Source of the DNA: Streptococcus sanguinis
Lineage (GTDB): Bacteria; Bacillota; Bacilli; Lactobacillales; Streptococcaceae
Direction: 5' to 3'
Length of the DNA stretch: 64,000 nucleotides
NCBI RefSeq assembly: GCF_019929225.1
Contig: NZ_JAHZPA010000004.1
Span: 144,215-208,214 of the forward strand
Numbering within the stretch: the first letter of the stretch is position 1; every line of letters begins with the position of its first letter. A program made the position numbers and the translations under genes. Below, in pieces: positions 36,921 through 47,540 of this stretch. Below the pieces are notes generated by a model that searched no databases, had not been told where the DNA came from, and saw only the letters and a list, made by a program, of their open reading frames with translations.

Positions 36921-37823
36921 TCATTTCCAAAAGTCTTTAGTCGCCTCTAAAATCTCTGCCGTCGGTGTTACTGTGGCCTCAATAATGCTCTTGCCAGTCT
37001 TTTTCAGATAAGCTTGTATCAGATGATAGCCATAAGCATAGCCTGCAGCATAAGGCATTCCAACTGGTATTTGACCTTGTATTTCTGCAATTTCATCACC
37101 GTAGAGATAGGGAGCCATTTCCGCCATCCCCGTTAGCTGAAGCTGACTGGAGATGATAGGCTTAATCTCTTCTAACCGCTCTGGGCTGGTTGAAGTAACC
37201 CAAGGCCCAATGAGATCTTTGCCATAGAGCTCAGCAGCAAAAGACTCTGCCAATCCTTCACTAACTACCCAGTCTGCTAGTGTCGTCTGCTGGTTCCATT
37301 TGATAAATTGGAAGCGGACATTATGGTTGCACTCGTGGGCTAACGCCGTCTGCACACGTGGTAAAGTATAGTCATTTGGCAGCAGACTAAGCATGAGGTA
37401 GCCTGGAATTCCTCCATCTCCGCTGTAACCCTTATTGATCTGTAACATGGGCTTTTCTGGATTGCCTAACAAAATAGTAAAATAGTAATCCTCAACCTCT
37501 AAATCATAGCCAGCTTGCTCAAAAAGACCGATACTCCTCTTGATGGTATCTTGACAATTTTGCCAGAGTTGATCAGAGCTCAGAGCATCAATAGCCGGTC
37601 TATCCTTTTCTGACAGAGTGCCGGGTAGCTGATTCATAAAGCCAAGTAGGAAAAGAGCATCAAATCCTCCGGAATACTTTGCTTTTAAAGGAATGTGTTG
37701 TGTTTGATATTTTGTTGCAAAAGGTGCTAAAATCTTAGCTCGAAAACAACCCTCTCTTTTTTCCAATGGTAATTCGAGCAACTCCTGATAAACCTTATCA
37801 GAACGAATGATATTGATTTTCAT
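36921..37823 (-). CDS. DUF2268-type putative zinc metalloprotease
   Basis: A 300-residue cytoplasmic protein with L-A-H163-E164-C-N-H167-N-V-R-F, an HExxH zinc motif, and downstream S-E189-G-L-A-E193 that can give the third ligand, as in gluzincin-like DUF2268 proteins. G-Y-S-G-D-G-G-I-P-G-Y precedes the zinc helix. Substrate and role are unknown; in this family some members are listed as predicted Zn-dependent proteases. The start is the ATG at 37823 after AAGGAGAT. Confidence 0.83.
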   Translation of the reverse strand: MKINIIRSDKVYQELLELPLEKREGCFRAKILAPFATKYQTQHIPLKAKYSGGFDALFLLGFMNQLPGTLSEKDRPAIDALSSDQLWQNCQDTIKRSIGLFEQAGYDLEVEDYYFTILLGNPEKPMLQINKGYSGDGGIPGYLMLSLLPNDYTLPRVQTALAHECNHNVRFQFIKWNQQTTLADWVVSEGLAESFAAELYGKDLIGPWVTSTSPERLEEIKPIISSQLQLTGMAEMAPYLYGDEIAEIQGQIPVGMPYAAGYAYGYHLIQAYLKKTGKSIIEATVTPTAEILEATKDFWK

Positions 37824-37996
37824 GGCAATCTCCTTTTCTAATTTTCACCAGTATACACCCTCCTCTAAGGTCAGAGTCAAGAAAAAGATTTGAAACTTTT
37901 GCCTCAAATCTTCTTTTATCTATACAGTTTGCTGCCTCCACTTTCAAATCTAGTGCGGAAAGTAGCAAAGGCGTTAAAGTGATGGGATAATATTCC

Positions 37997-38626
37997 CTAT
38001 TGCTCCTTCTTTTTCTCTTTCTGTGTCTTGTTTTTCTCCTTTTGCCACTTAGCATTTTCGTAGGTCACAGTATAGGTATCCTCATCGCCGCCTTCCCCGT
38101 CAAATACTAAGTCAAAGCGGATAAACTTGCCTGGCGCCAGATTGGTGCCGATTTGTGTATTGTCAAAGGTTGAGCCGTCCAAAATATAGACATTTTCCTT
38201 CTTGTCATAGAGTCCAAAGTCATAAGGACTGACCAAAATGGGCTTTTTTGAAGTATTTTCAACCGTGATAGTCGCAACGACAGCTACACCTGTCGACTCA
38301 TCGCTCATGACTCTCTTGCTGTCTTCCACTGCCGAATGAACTGTCACCTTAAGTCCACTGGAAAATTCAACTGTTTTTTCAAAAGCATGGCTGTTATAGG
38401 ACTCTAAAGGCGAGTTATGGTAGCTTGTGAGAGACTTGAGATGGTCATTTTCCTCCATAAGGCCAATTGTGGTGATGACGAGGAGAATGCTGAGCAAGGC
38501 CAGAAGAAAGATGATAATACCAGACACCAGAGCTGCCCAAAAGAGACCCTGCTTGTGGAGAGGACGTTTTAAACGGTAAACAAGATTGTCCTCACTGACA
38601 ATCTCCTGCTGAATTCGCTGATTCAT
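37997..38626 (-). CDS. DUF4352-like membrane-anchored protein
   Basis: A 209-residue protein with a short cytoplasmic N-terminus, one membrane helix at ~26-50, and an extracytoplasmic immunoglobulin-like DUF4352-type domain (T-V-E-N-T-S-K-K-P-I-L-V-S-P...F-D-L-V-F-D), ending in a Lys/Glu-rich tail. The ATG at 38626 follows AGAAAGG. It lies 21 bases after the MscS gene and is probably co-transcribed. Function unknown. Confidence 0.78.
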   Translation of the reverse strand: MNQRIQQEIVSEDNLVYRLKRPLHKQGLFWAALVSGIIIFLLALLSILLVITTIGLMEENDHLKSLTSYHNSPLESYNSHAFEKTVEFSSGLKVTVHSAVEDSKRVMSDESTGVAVVATITVENTSKKPILVSPYDFGLYDKKENVYILDGSTFDNTQIGTNLAPGKFIRFDLVFDGEGGDEDTYTVTYENAKWQKEKNKTQKEKKKEQ

Positions 38627-38647
38627 ATGGACCTTTCTAATCAATAA

Positions 38648-39511
38648 TTACTTGCCTTTTGAAAGAGGTCCAAGCGTCGGAAGCTCAATCTCTTCTCGCA
38701 AAAGCGCCTCATGGTAAAGACGGTAGAAGATATGGTAAATAGAAATCTGCATGCCTCCCTGCACTATCATGCTAATACGGAAGTTGAACTGCCCATTTGA
38801 AGCCATCTGCGGCCCCAAGATATTCGGCTCTTTAAGAATCTCTGGATGTTCTGGAACAGCTTCTTCATTGACCTTGGAAATGATGCGGTAAATCTCGTCC
38901 AAATCCGTCTGGGCATAAAGCGGAATGTCAATCAGAACCCGCATATCTCCACGAGACAGATTGCTGACAACCATGATATTGCGGTTGGGCACAAAATGAA
39001 GCGTTCCGTCCGCGTCCCGTACCTGCGTCGTCCGAATCCCGACACTGATTACTGTTCCAGCGATGTTGATAGGGCCGTTAGTCAGGCGAACATTGTCACC
39101 AACATCTAACTGGCGCTCGAGAAGAATAAAGAAACCATTGACTAGATCCGATAAGAAGCCCTGAGCTCCCATCCCAATAGCTACACCAGCAATTCCCGCA
39201 CCAGCCAAAAGACTGGAAACCGGCAGACCCAAGATGGATAAAACCCAGTAAATCAAGAGGAAATACAAGACATAATTAAGCAGATTCTCAATCAGCCGAG
39301 TAATGGTTTTCTGTCTGGCTACATCCTGCTTGGATAGCTTGAGAGAGGGGGCAATGATCTTGGTCACTGACAAATGCAGGATTTTCTTAACGATGTAAAA
39401 TAAGATAAAAAGCAGAAGTAAAGAGACCAGCTTGGAAAAAAGGTCATCTGCAATCTTGCTCCAGTCAAACTGCTGGATATAACGGGAAAAGACATTTCCG
39501 GTCTTAGACAT
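38648..39511 (-). CDS. MscS-family mechanosensitive channel
   Basis: A 287-residue small-conductance channel with three membrane helices; the pore-lining helix is the Gly/Ala-rich L-L-A-G-A-G-I-A-G-V-A-I-G-M-G-A-Q-G stretch (about residues 105-125), followed by the beta domain with V-P-N-R-N-I. It releases solutes on hypo-osmotic shock, the counterpart to the BusA importer. A strong ribosome site (GGAGGT) and a -10 TATAAT (39538-39543, minus strand) precede it. Divergent from sstT. Confidence 0.92.
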   Translation of the reverse strand: MSKTGNVFSRYIQQFDWSKIADDLFSKLVSLLLLFILFYIVKKILHLSVTKIIAPSLKLSKQDVARQKTITRLIENLLNYVLYFLLIYWVLSILGLPVSSLLAGAGIAGVAIGMGAQGFLSDLVNGFFILLERQLDVGDNVRLTNGPINIAGTVISVGIRTTQVRDADGTLHFVPNRNIMVVSNLSRGDMRVLIDIPLYAQTDLDEIYRIISKVNEEAVPEHPEILKEPNILGPQMASNGQFNFRISMIVQGGMQISIYHIFYRLYHEALLREEIELPTLGPLSKGK

Positions 39512-39592
39512 AGGCCACCTCCAAAAAGATTACTACCATTATACCACAAAGACCACTCTGCACGAACATAGAATGGATAGCCCGACCTAACA

Positions 39593-39621
39593 TTGCTTTC
39601 ACCTCCTTTCTATCGTATAAT
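39593..39621 (+). promoter_or_regulatory. sstT promoter
   Basis: TTGCTT (39593-39598) and TATAAT (39616-39621) are 17 bases apart, 34 bases before the sstT start. Confidence 0.7.
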
Positions 39622-39654
39622 AAAATAAGTATCTAAGACAAGAAAGGAACTTAC

Positions 39655-40872
39655 ATGGTCCATCGCTTCATCACTATTTGGAATAAAACCAATCTAATCA
39701 AGCGGATTTCCATCGGTATTAGCTTTGGTGTCCTGCTGGCTGTCGTCTTCCCCCAAGCACAAGCCATCGGACTTCTGGGCCAAATCTTCGTTGGCGGCCT
39801 CAAGGCCATCGCTCCGCTCCTAGTCTTCGCTCTGGTGGCAAACGCCCTGTCGCAGCAGCAAAAAGGGCAAAAGAGCAATATGAAAACAGTCATCTTGCTC
39901 TATCTTCTGGGAACCTTTGCGGCTGCCCTGGTCGCGGTTCTGGTCAACTTCTTCTTTCCAATTAGCATAGAGTTGGCTTCGTCCTCCCAAAAAGTTTCTC
40001 CGCCAGACGGAATCGGACAAGTCCTCAGCAATCTTCTGCTTCAGCTGGTGGACAATCCCGTCAACGCCCTCATCTCCGCTAACTACATTGGTATACTGTC
40101 CTGGGCTGTCATCTTTGGAATTGCCATGCGGGAAGCCAGCCACCACAGCAAGGAACTGCTGCAGACCTTGGCAGATATCACTTCTAAGATTGTCGAGTGG
40201 ATTATCAATCTAGCCCCTCTTGGCATTTTAGGCCTGGTCTACACGACCATTTCCGGCAAGGGCTTTCAGGCTCTAAAAAGCTATGGTATCCTGCTGCTGG
40301 CCTTGATAGCCAGCATGCTGATTGTCGCTCTGATTATCAATCCTTTGATTAGCTTTATCATGCTGCGGAAAAATCCTTATCCCTTGGTCTGGCGCTGTCT
40401 ACGAGTCAGTGGTGTGACTGCTTTTTTCACGCGCAGCTCAGCGGCTAACATCCCCGTCAACATGAAACTCTGTCGGGATCTGGGGCTCAATCCAGAGACC
40501 TACTCAGTCTCTATTCCTCTTGGGGCCACTATCAATATGGCAGGGGCTGCCATTACTATCAATACCCTGACCTTGGCTGCTGTCAATACGCTGGGTATCA
40601 GAGTTGATTTTGGCACAGCTCTAGTTCTCAGTATTGTAGCAGCAATTTCTGCCTGCGGAGCTTCCGGCGTAGCTGGCGGGTCTCTCCTACTCATTCCGGT
40701 CGCCTGCAGCCTCTTTGGAATTTCCAATGATTTGGCCATGCAGGTAGTCAGCGTCGGCTTCGTTATCGGTGTCATTCAGGACTCCTGCGAGACAGCCCTC
40801 AACTCTTCTACTGACGTTCTCTTTACAGCTGTGGCCGAGATGAGCAGCTGGCCAAAAGAAAAACGTTATTAA
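39655..40872 (+). CDS. sstT: Serine/threonine:sodium symporter
   Basis: A 405-residue DAACS-family transporter with eight or so membrane helices and two re-entrant loops. Visible signatures are the Ser-rich [11 protein letters not shown] and [14 protein letters not shown] motifs, plus [10 protein letters not shown], all typical of SstT. It imports serine and threonine with sodium. Ribosome site GAAAGGAA; strong terminator downstream. Confidence 0.93.
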   Translation: MVHRFITIWNKTNLIKRISIGISFGVLLAVVFPQAQAIGLLGQIFVGGLKAIAPLLVFALVANALSQQQKGQKSNMKTVILLYLLGTFAAALVAVLVNFFFPISIELASSSQKVSPPDGIGQVLSNLLLQLVDNPVNALISANYIGILSWAVIFGIAMREASHHSKELLQTLADITSKIVEWIINLAPLGILGLVYTTISGKGFQALKSYGILLLALIASMLIVALIINPLISFIMLRKNPYPLVWRCLRVSGVTAFFTRSSAANIPVNMKLCRDLGLNPETYSVSIPLGATINMAGAAITINTLTLAAVNTLGIRVDFGTALVLSIVAAISACGASGVAGGSLLLIPVACSLFGISNDLAMQVVSVGFVIGVIQDSCETALNSSTDVLFTAVAEMSSWPKEKRY

Positions 40873-40879
40873 TTCGACA

Positions 40880-40926
40880 AAAAACCTCTAGACTTCCATC
40901 ATTACAGAAAGCTAGAGGCTTTTTTA
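40880..40926. terminator. Bidirectional terminator between sstT and the AGCS gene
   Basis: AACCTCTAG pairs with CTAGAGGCT, with A-run before and TTTTTT after. Confidence 0.85.
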
Positions 40927-40936
40927 TGTGCGAAAA

Positions 40937-42274
40937 TTAGTTCTTTCGATGTTTGGCAAAATATTTCTTCGTTTCACTGATGACAATAGGAGAAAGCACC
41001 AGAAGAGCGATTAAGTTTGGCAAGGCCATGAGGGCATTGACAATATCTGCAAGAATCCAGACCGCCTCTAGACCCACAAAGCCACCGAGAACAATCATAA
41101 GGACAAAGAGCAGGCGATAAACGCGGATATAGCGCACCCCAAAGAGAAATTCAAAACAGCGCTCGCCATAGTAGTTCCAACCTAAAATAGTCGTAAAGGC
41201 AAACAGAACTAGAAAGACTGAAAGCAAAACTGGACCAAAATTAGCAAAAACACTCGCAAAGGCTGCTTGGGTAAGAGACACACCGTTAAGATTGCCATCC
41301 CAGACCCCTGTGATTAAAATCGTCAATCCTGTCAAACTACAGATAATCAAGGTATCGATAAAGGTTCCGGTCATGGAAATCAAGCCTTGTTCTACCGGTT
41401 CCTTAGTCCGAGCTGCCGCCGCTGCAATGGGTGCTGATCCCAAGCCAGATTCATTGGAGAAAACTCCACGCGCGACCCCGTTTTGAATTGCCATCTGGAT
41501 GGTCGCACCGGCAAAGCCACCGACAGCAGCCGTCTGGCTAAATGCTGAGCTAAAGACCAGTTGGAGAGTTGGCAGCAATCGATCTAGATTGACCGCTAAA
41601 ACAGTCACAGTCCCCAAGATATAAATCGCTGCCATAAAGGGCACAACCTTGGTCGATACTCGAGCAATAGACTGGATGCCGCTGAAAATAACCAGAGCCA
41701 CCAAAATAGCCAAGATAGAAGCTGTCACAGCTGGAGGCAGCTGAATGGTATTCTGCATGGCCTCCGTGATGGAATTGACCTGCGTAAAGGTCCCAATCCC
41801 CAAGAGAGCCACCAAGATACCAGCTATCGCAAAAAAGATAGCTAGCGGGCGCCATTTCTCGCCCATCCCTAGTAAGATATAGTGCATGGGACCGCCCGCC
41901 ATGGCTCCATGGGCATCCTTGCGGCGGTACTTGATAGCTAAGAGGCCTTCGGCATACTTCGTCGCCATTCCAAAGAAAGCAGCCACCCACATCCAGAAGA
42001 GTGCCCCCGGTCCACCGGTTTTAATGGCAGTTGCCACTCCGATGATATTTCCCGTTCCCACAGTCGCAGCTAGAGCTGTACAGAGAGCCGCAAAGCTAGA
42101 GACATCGCCCTGATGCTCCTCGTCTGATACAAAGATTAGCTGAAAGGCACGCGGAAGACGAAAAATCTGCAACAAGCCTAGACGCAGACTGAGATAGATA
42201 CCGGTACCAACCAGCAAAATAAGCAGGGGCGGACCCCAAACAAAAGAATCCAGACGATTCAATATTTCCAACAT
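40937..42274 (-). CDS. Alanine/glycine:cation symporter (AGCS family)
   Basis: A 445-residue symporter with ~11 membrane helices. The AGCS signature region G-T-G-N-I-I-G-V-A-T-A-I-K-T-G-G-P-G-A-L-F-W-M-W is near residues 70-95. It imports glycine and/or alanine with sodium or protons. The gene is preceded by a glycine riboswitch and terminator, which points to glycine as a main substrate. Confidence 0.93.
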   Translation of the reverse strand: MLEILNRLDSFVWGPPLLILLVGTGIYLSLRLGLLQIFRLPRAFQLIFVSDEEHQGDVSSFAALCTALAATVGTGNIIGVATAIKTGGPGALFWMWVAAFFGMATKYAEGLLAIKYRRKDAHGAMAGGPMHYILLGMGEKWRPLAIFFAIAGILVALLGIGTFTQVNSITEAMQNTIQLPPAVTASILAILVALVIFSGIQSIARVSTKVVPFMAAIYILGTVTVLAVNLDRLLPTLQLVFSSAFSQTAAVGGFAGATIQMAIQNGVARGVFSNESGLGSAPIAAAAARTKEPVEQGLISMTGTFIDTLIICSLTGLTILITGVWDGNLNGVSLTQAAFASVFANFGPVLLSVFLVLFAFTTILGWNYYGERCFEFLFGVRYIRVYRLLFVLMIVLGGFVGLEAVWILADIVNALMALPNLIALLVLSPIVISETKKYFAKHRKN

Positions 42275-42307
42275 GATATAAGCTCCTTTTCACACCGAGA
42301 AAAAGAA

Positions 42308-42332
42308 AGAGTACATGCAAAACATGTACTCT
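42308..42332 (-). terminator. Riboswitch expression-platform terminator
   Basis: On the minus strand AGAGTACATG pairs perfectly with CATGTACTCT (10 bp, five-base loop), followed by TTCTTTTTC, 34 bases before the symporter start. Confidence 0.8.
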
Positions 42333-42337
42333 GGATG

Positions 42338-42450
42338 TGCTGGAGTAGGGAAATCCCTGCCTCTTAGCTCTGTCCTTTTACCTGAGAGTTTGAGCGGTTC
42401 TAAACCGCCTTGCCCCTTCGGTGCCATTCCTGGTCTCTCCAGAGTTCCGT
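42338..42450 (-). ncRNA. Glycine riboswitch aptamer
   Basis: On the minus strand the core reads GGAGAGACCAGGAAT, GCACCGAAGGGGCAAG, a GGCGGTTT/AACCGCTC hairpin, AAACTCTCAGG and AAAGGACAGAG (core 42368-42440), the conserved set of glycine aptamers. Only one full aptamer is visible, with flanking pairing sequence 3' of it, so it looks like a singlet or single-plus-ghost type. It sits between a strong promoter and a terminator ahead of an AGCS symporter. Whether glycine turns the gene on or off cannot be told from sequence alone; glycine-induced termination would make sense for an importer. Confidence 0.93.
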
Positions 42451-42591
42451 CCATTTCACAGTCAGAAGCGCCCGCCTCTTTCTGAAAAACTTCGTTCGGT
42501 GTTGATTATTAATTTTCTATTATTCTAAAAGAACATTCGTCTTTTGTCAATATTTTATAAAAAATTTTAAGGATGTAAACGTTTTTCAGTA
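42451..42591. other. Upstream part of the riboswitch leader and spacer to trxA
   Basis: Contains the start of the riboswitch transcript and its promoter (listed separately); no coding frame seen. Confidence 0.6.
42522..42550 (-). promoter_or_regulatory. Promoter of the glycine riboswitch/AGCS transcript
   Basis: On the minus strand TTGACA (42545-42550) and TAGAAT (42522-42527) are separated by exactly 17 bases, predicting a ~240-base leader. Confidence 0.82.
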
Positions 42592-42592
42592 C

Positions 42593-42614
42593 AAAAAGAA
42601 GCCCAGAGGCTTCT
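42593..42614 (-). terminator. Terminator of trxA
   Basis: On the minus strand AGAAGCC pairs with GGCTTCT, followed by TTTTG, immediately after the trxA stop. Confidence 0.8.
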
Positions 42615-42617
42615 TAC

Positions 42618-42932
42618 TTAGCTTAATTCGGCAATAATAGCCTTGAGCTGGTCTTTGGTGTGAACACCTGCGACTTGCTTAACGACTTGACCGTCTTTCT
42701 TGAACAGAAGGGTCGGAATGGACATAATGCCAAATTCGCGGGCAGTATTTGGATTTTCATCCACATCCATTTTGAGGATTTTCAATTCGTCCTCATGAAC
42801 TTCTCCTGCCAACTGCTCCAAGATAGGTGCCTGCATACGGCATGGACCGCACCAAGTTGCCCAAAAGTCAATCAGAACCAATCCGTCTTTTGTTTCTTCT
42901 GCGAATGTTGCATCTGTAACTGCTGCTACCAT
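42618..42932 (-). CDS. trxA: Thioredoxin
   Basis: A 104-residue canonical thioredoxin with W27-C28-G-P-C31 and the cis-proline in S-I-P-T-L. It reduces protein disulfides, including those of MsrAB and ribonucleotide reductase. Ribosome site AAAGGAG; own terminator. Confidence 0.97.
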   Translation of the reverse strand: MVAAVTDATFAEETKDGLVLIDFWATWCGPCRMQAPILEQLAGEVHEDELKILKMDVDENPNTAREFGIMSIPTLLFKKDGQVVKQVAGVHTKDQLKAIIAELS

Positions 42933-43016
42933 AAATTTTCTCCTTTGAATAGCTTACTTTTGATAACATTTTACAACAAAAGCAAGAGAAAGAAAAATAT
43001 TTGCTACGGGTAGACC

Positions 43017-44435
43017 TTAGTCGCTAAGTGAGAAATGATTGGTCATGAGATTGCTGGCATCCAAGAGAACTTTCTCCAAGAGCTGGTCTGTCGCTTCTTG
43101 CACCTTGTCGCTCATAGCTTGATTTTCAGCTTCAAAGTTAATAGCCTCGCCCTTGGCCAAAGCTCGGTCCACCCGACCGATCATTTCATGACCCCAGGCC
43201 ATAGTCTTTTCCTGATAATCATCCAAGTCTCCAACATGACTGCTAAAATGAGCATCAGCCAACCCAGCAATGAGTCGATTAGCCCAGTAGAAAGAATCCG
43301 TCGAAACCTTGTCTGTCGTGTTGGCAAAGTAATCTGGCGTTGTCGAGACTTGAGTAAAGAAAGGAACTGCTGTATTGTAAGGCATGGAGCCGTAGGATAG
43401 CCACTGGATGCCCGTTGTTTCCTGCGGTTGATTAGGGCGCAACTGCAAGATAGCTGTCTGACTGGTCCGATTGATCCCAATAGTCCGAAAGGCCCGTCTG
43501 CTGTGGTGGTCCCCCTCTGCTCCGTAAGGATCATAAGGCGAATCCTGATAGTGACTGCTCAGGACATACTTGACATCTTCGATCGTGATCTTGCGGTATG
43601 GCTTGCGGCACCATGGAATGAAGAAACTCCTTGGATCTTGCTCCACTTCTGGATTGAGAAAACGCTGGATATCCCAAGCACGCGGTGTATTGTAATGGCG
43701 GTCCTTATCCTTCTGGCTGCCAAAAGCATAGCGTGGATTGAAACCCTCGTCCGAGTAATTCAGATTGAGATGGTTTTCCTTGATAAAGTTTTGGAGATTT
43801 GGATGACAGAGGAAGTGCTCTGGATTGTCAAATTCAAAATAATCGCTGCCCAGCTGATTGGGATTGGTCACATAGGCATCATCCGGCACGCGCCGTGCCA
43901 TCCAATGGTGGCCGCCAATGGTTTCCAGCCACCAGATTTCATTGACATCTGAGATTGCAATTCCATTGGACTCATAAGTGCCGTACTTCTCTAGGATTTT
44001 CCCTAGACGAAGAACCCCTTCGCGAGCCGTCTTGATATAGGGAAGAACCAGCGTAAGGATATCTTCCTCGCTGATACCTGACTCTACCAAAGGGTCAGCC
44101 CCCAGTACGCGGCTGTTGGTCGTAATCGTTTCTGTCGCGCTAACAGCAACATTATAGCTGTTAATCCCAGCAGCTCCCCAAATACCATCTTTGGGAATTG
44201 CGTCTGGCACTGCTGTATAGCGGACTGGATTGTCCGGCAAATCCATCTCAAAGGACGTTAAAACAGACTGATAATGGCGTGGCTGGTCTTGTGGCTCCAC
44301 TACAACAAATTTCTTGGATGTAAAGACCCCATTTTGTGAATCCTCTGTACGAGCCACAATGGTTGAACCGTCGTAACTGGCCTTCTTCCCCACCAAAATA
44401 GTCGTGCAGGAATCTGATTCATGCTTTATTCTCAT
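43017..44435 (-). CDS. pepD: Dipeptidase, peptidase family C69
   Basis: A 472-residue enzyme of the PepD/U34-C69 family. The catalytic cysteine is C10 in [13 protein letters not shown], which must become N-terminal by removal of nine residues, as in Ntn hydrolases. A-R-T-E-D and [11 protein letters not shown] are family hallmarks. It hydrolyses dipeptides of broad specificity in the cytoplasm, supplying amino acids from imported peptides. GGAGG is the ribosome site. Monocistronic, between trxA and a GNAT gene. Confidence 0.93.
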   Translation of the reverse strand: MRIKHESDSCTTILVGKKASYDGSTIVARTEDSQNGVFTSKKFVVVEPQDQPRHYQSVLTSFEMDLPDNPVRYTAVPDAIPKDGIWGAAGINSYNVAVSATETITTNSRVLGADPLVESGISEEDILTLVLPYIKTAREGVLRLGKILEKYGTYESNGIAISDVNEIWWLETIGGHHWMARRVPDDAYVTNPNQLGSDYFEFDNPEHFLCHPNLQNFIKENHLNLNYSDEGFNPRYAFGSQKDKDRHYNTPRAWDIQRFLNPEVEQDPRSFFIPWCRKPYRKITIEDVKYVLSSHYQDSPYDPYGAEGDHHSRRAFRTIGINRTSQTAILQLRPNQPQETTGIQWLSYGSMPYNTAVPFFTQVSTTPDYFANTTDKVSTDSFYWANRLIAGLADAHFSSHVGDLDDYQEKTMAWGHEMIGRVDRALAKGEAINFEAENQAMSDKVQEATDQLLEKVLLDASNLMTNHFSLSD

Positions 44436-44535
44436 TATTTTCCCTCCGAAACACTTTATGCTGCTTACATTATAGCAAAAAGCAGACCCTCATAAAAGAA
44501 CCTGCTGTTATCTCTTCGCTGAAACTTCCAATACC

Positions 44536-45180
44536 CTATTCGATTTTCAAGACATAGGTATGCTCTTTGTAAAGCTCATCAATATCAAAATGCTCCAAAT
44601 CTTCTTTCCTTGAGACAATATAATGCCCTTCTCTTTGATAATAGCCTAAAGGATTTCCCGACTTATCTGTCAGACAGATTATCCGCTGCTTAGTATCAAG
44701 GCTGAAAGAAAACGGTATTTGATCTTTTGGTCGCCCGACCACTAAATAATCTTGACAAATCAGCTTGCCGCCCCACTTCTGATAGAGATGATTTGCCTGC
44801 TCTCCGTCTCTGGTAAAGATGATCAAGGCCTCAACTTTCTTTTCATGTAGCTGCTCCCAAGCAGCTTGAAAGAGTTGGCTGGCTATCCCTTGATTCTGAA
44901 AATCAGGATGGACAGCCAGATTAGCGAAGTAAGCTATCTTTTCTCCTGGATAATATGGATAAGAATGGCTTGCTTCTGCGGTGTAAATCCCAATATCTAG
45001 AAGCCCCACAACCTGATCATCTTTCACTGCTATGAGTTCAACCGAATCTTGGTAAGGTTCTTCAGTGAACTCATCCTTGCGACGGCTCATATCATCAAAG
45101 AAAGGCGAAAAGAGATAACTCAAAGCTTTTGTATAAACCCAACTTTTCTCATAAGTCGAGTCATAGGTTTGTATTTTCAT
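44536..45180 (-). CDS. GNAT-family N-acetyltransferase
   Basis: A 214-residue protein with a GNAT core in residues ~45-150: Y-F-A-N-L-A-V-H-P-D-F-Q-N-Q-G-I-A-S-Q-L-F carries the acetyl-CoA loop. A C-terminal extension of ~65 residues is not recognised. The acceptor is unknown. It starts 10 bases after the mutS2 stop, so it is probably read through from mutS2. Confidence 0.87.
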   Translation of the reverse strand: MKIQTYDSTYEKSWVYTKALSYLFSPFFDDMSRRKDEFTEEPYQDSVELIAVKDDQVVGLLDIGIYTAEASHSYPYYPGEKIAYFANLAVHPDFQNQGIASQLFQAAWEQLHEKKVEALIIFTRDGEQANHLYQKWGGKLICQDYLVVGRPKDQIPFSFSLDTKQRIICLTDKSGNPLGYYQREGHYIVSRKEDLEHFDIDELYKEHTYVLKIE

Positions 45181-45190
45181 TTCTGGCCTC

Positions 45191-47524
45191 TTACTTAAAG
45201 ACTACAATCGTTGCACCGCTGCCACCGGCATTTTGCGGAGCATAGCCGAAAGACTTGACGTGCTTGTTGCGGCGGAGGTATTTTGTCACCCCTTCACGGA
45301 TGACACCGATCCCGATACCGTGGATAATATCTACCTGAGCCATGTTATTGAGGAGAGCCTGATCGATAAAGGCATCAAGCTCCTCCATAGCCTCTTCATA
45401 GCGTTTGCCACGCAGATCCAATCTGGCTTTTGGTCCAGCAGTATTAGCTCGCTTGACCACATTAACTTGCTTACGCTTAGGCTGCTGCTCCTTTTCAGCC
45501 TTGAGTAAGTTGAATTCCTGCTCTTCCAGAGTCATCTTGATAAGACCGACTTGAGCTTCCCAGCGACCATCCTTGAGCTGCTTGACCAAGGTTCCCCGCT
45601 GACCATAGCTAGTGACTAGGATATCATCTCCCACCTTGGGCGCCCGATTTTTCTTGGCCTGCTTGAGCACCTTATTCTTTGATAAATCAACGGTTTCTGG
45701 TGCCAGCTTCTTAAGCTGAGCCTTGGCTTCAATAATCTCATGCGGTTTGAGACTGGACTTATCATGGAGATTTTTGAGAATGCTCTCACTCTCTGACAAA
45801 GCCAAATCAACGATTTCCTGGGCTTCCAACCGTGCCTTATTGAGCTCGGTTTCTTTTTCTCGGTTAAACTCATTATATAGCTTTTTGAGAGCTCGGTTAA
45901 ATTTGAGATTTTCCTGCTCCACCTCGCGGATATTATCCAAGCGCTTGCGGCTTTCCAGTTTCTGCTCCTCTAAGCGCTCAATGATCCGATTGACATCGCT
46001 GTCTGTGTCAGTCTGCTCTTGGGCATGGCCAACGATGACTTCCGACAAGCCCAAACGCCGAGCGATTTCAAAGGCATTGGAGCGACCAGGCACTCCCTGC
46101 ATAAAGCAATAGGTCGGTCTTAAACTATCTGTATCAAACTCCATGCTGGCATTTTCCACCCAGTCCGTCTCAATCCCATAGGCTTTGAGCTCAGGATAGT
46201 GGGTCGTCGCCATGGTTTTAATCTGCCTTAGCCGCAAATCTTCCAAGATAGCAATAGCCAGAGCTGCACCCTCTTGCGGGTCAGTCCCAGCTCCTAGCTC
46301 ATCCAGCAGAACCAGACTCTCGCTATCAACCTGCTCTAAAATAGAGACAATATTGGTCATGTGGCTAGAGAAAGTCGACAGGCTCTGCTCAATGGACTGC
46401 TCATCACCAATGTCTGCAAAAATCTGACTGAAAATCCCGACGCGACTCCCTTTGTCCGCCAGAATCGGCAGACCTGACTGAGCCATGATCTGAGCCAAGC
46501 CCAAGGTCTTCAGCATGATGGTCTTACCACCGGTATTAGGCCCGGTAATGACAATCTCTGTCAAGTCTGGCCCGAAATGCAAATCATTAGCCACTGCATT
46601 TTCAATCAGGGGATGACGAACACTGAGCAGTTGGATATCCTGCTCTTCCGACAGGTCTGGCACCACCGCTCCCGTCTCCTGCATGAAGCGGACCTTGGCA
46701 CGCACCAGATCCAGATGTCCGATAATCCAAGCATTGTTGGCAATTTCAGCTGCATGGGGACGGAAGAGGTCTGATAATTCCTGCAAAATTCGCTGAATTT
46801 CATAACGCTCGTCCGCCCGACTGCTGGCAATTTCTTCGTTGAGATTGACAACTGCTCTAGGCTCGATATAGACGGTATTGCCGCTGGCTGAAATATCGTG
46901 AACCACACCAGAAATGCGGTTGCGGTAGGTATTTTTCACGGGCAGCACATTGCGGCCATTTCGGCTGGCCACTACCTGATCCGCCAGCATCTCTCCCTTG
47001 TTTTTGAGAATCTCCTGCAGGATTTCCCGCACCTGGTTTTCATTTTCTTGAATTTTTCGGCGTATGCGGCTCAAACTTTCGCTGGCAAAACTTTCGATAA
47101 AGCCGCCATCATTCACAGCCTGCAGACTTCCTTGCAGCTTAGGGAAAACAACTAGGTTCTCAAACAGACGATCCAGCTTTTCCAAGTTCACATTTTCCAA
47201 GTCCTCATAAAAGGACTTGAGCTCCTGAGTCACAGCCAAGACGCGCTTGAGAGCCAAAAACTCCTCAATATTCAAGTCGCTTTCCAGCTCCAAGCGCTTG
47301 GTCAAGGCAGTAATATCCTGAGTCGCAGCCAGACTAAAGTGCGGATGCTGCACAAAAATCTGCTGCATATCCGTCATTTCTAGAAAAGCCGAGGCCACCG
47401 TCTCTTTCTTACTGGTCGGCAAAAGCAGACTCAGCTCCAGCTGCCCCTGCTCGGTCAGAAGATAGGGAGCAATAAGTTCTTTTATTTTCTTAAATTCTAA
47501 GGTTTCTAAAATTTTTGTGTTCAT
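45191..47524 (-). CDS. mutS2: MutS2 endonuclease/ATPase
   Basis: A 777-residue MutS2 protein: core and clamp helices, an ATPase with Walker A G328-P-N-T-G-G-K-T and Walker B L-V-L-L-D-E-L-G, a long coiled coil at ~515-620, and a C-terminal Smr nuclease domain (L-D-L-R-G...H-G-I-G-I-G). It lacks the mismatch-recognition domain of MutS1. Family roles are suppression of recombination and rescue of collided ribosomes. It lies 54 bases after cvpA, with a terminator-like hairpin in the gap. Confidence 0.96.
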   Translation of the reverse strand: MNTKILETLEFKKIKELIAPYLLTEQGQLELSLLLPTSKKETVASAFLEMTDMQQIFVQHPHFSLAATQDITALTKRLELESDLNIEEFLALKRVLAVTQELKSFYEDLENVNLEKLDRLFENLVVFPKLQGSLQAVNDGGFIESFASESLSRIRRKIQENENQVREILQEILKNKGEMLADQVVASRNGRNVLPVKNTYRNRISGVVHDISASGNTVYIEPRAVVNLNEEIASSRADERYEIQRILQELSDLFRPHAAEIANNAWIIGHLDLVRAKVRFMQETGAVVPDLSEEQDIQLLSVRHPLIENAVANDLHFGPDLTEIVITGPNTGGKTIMLKTLGLAQIMAQSGLPILADKGSRVGIFSQIFADIGDEQSIEQSLSTFSSHMTNIVSILEQVDSESLVLLDELGAGTDPQEGAALAIAILEDLRLRQIKTMATTHYPELKAYGIETDWVENASMEFDTDSLRPTYCFMQGVPGRSNAFEIARRLGLSEVIVGHAQEQTDTDSDVNRIIERLEEQKLESRKRLDNIREVEQENLKFNRALKKLYNEFNREKETELNKARLEAQEIVDLALSESESILKNLHDKSSLKPHEIIEAKAQLKKLAPETVDLSKNKVLKQAKKNRAPKVGDDILVTSYGQRGTLVKQLKDGRWEAQVGLIKMTLEEQEFNLLKAEKEQQPKRKQVNVVKRANTAGPKARLDLRGKRYEEAMEELDAFIDQALLNNMAQVDIIHGIGIGVIREGVTKYLRRNKHVKSFGYAPQNAGGSGATIVVFK

Positions 47525-47540
47525 AATTTTCTTTTCTAGT

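Noticed and set aside
37798..38055. An 85-codon minus-strand frame between the DUF2268 and DUF4352 genes.
   Set aside because: Very basic, no ribosome site, overlaps the DUF4352 tail out of frame.
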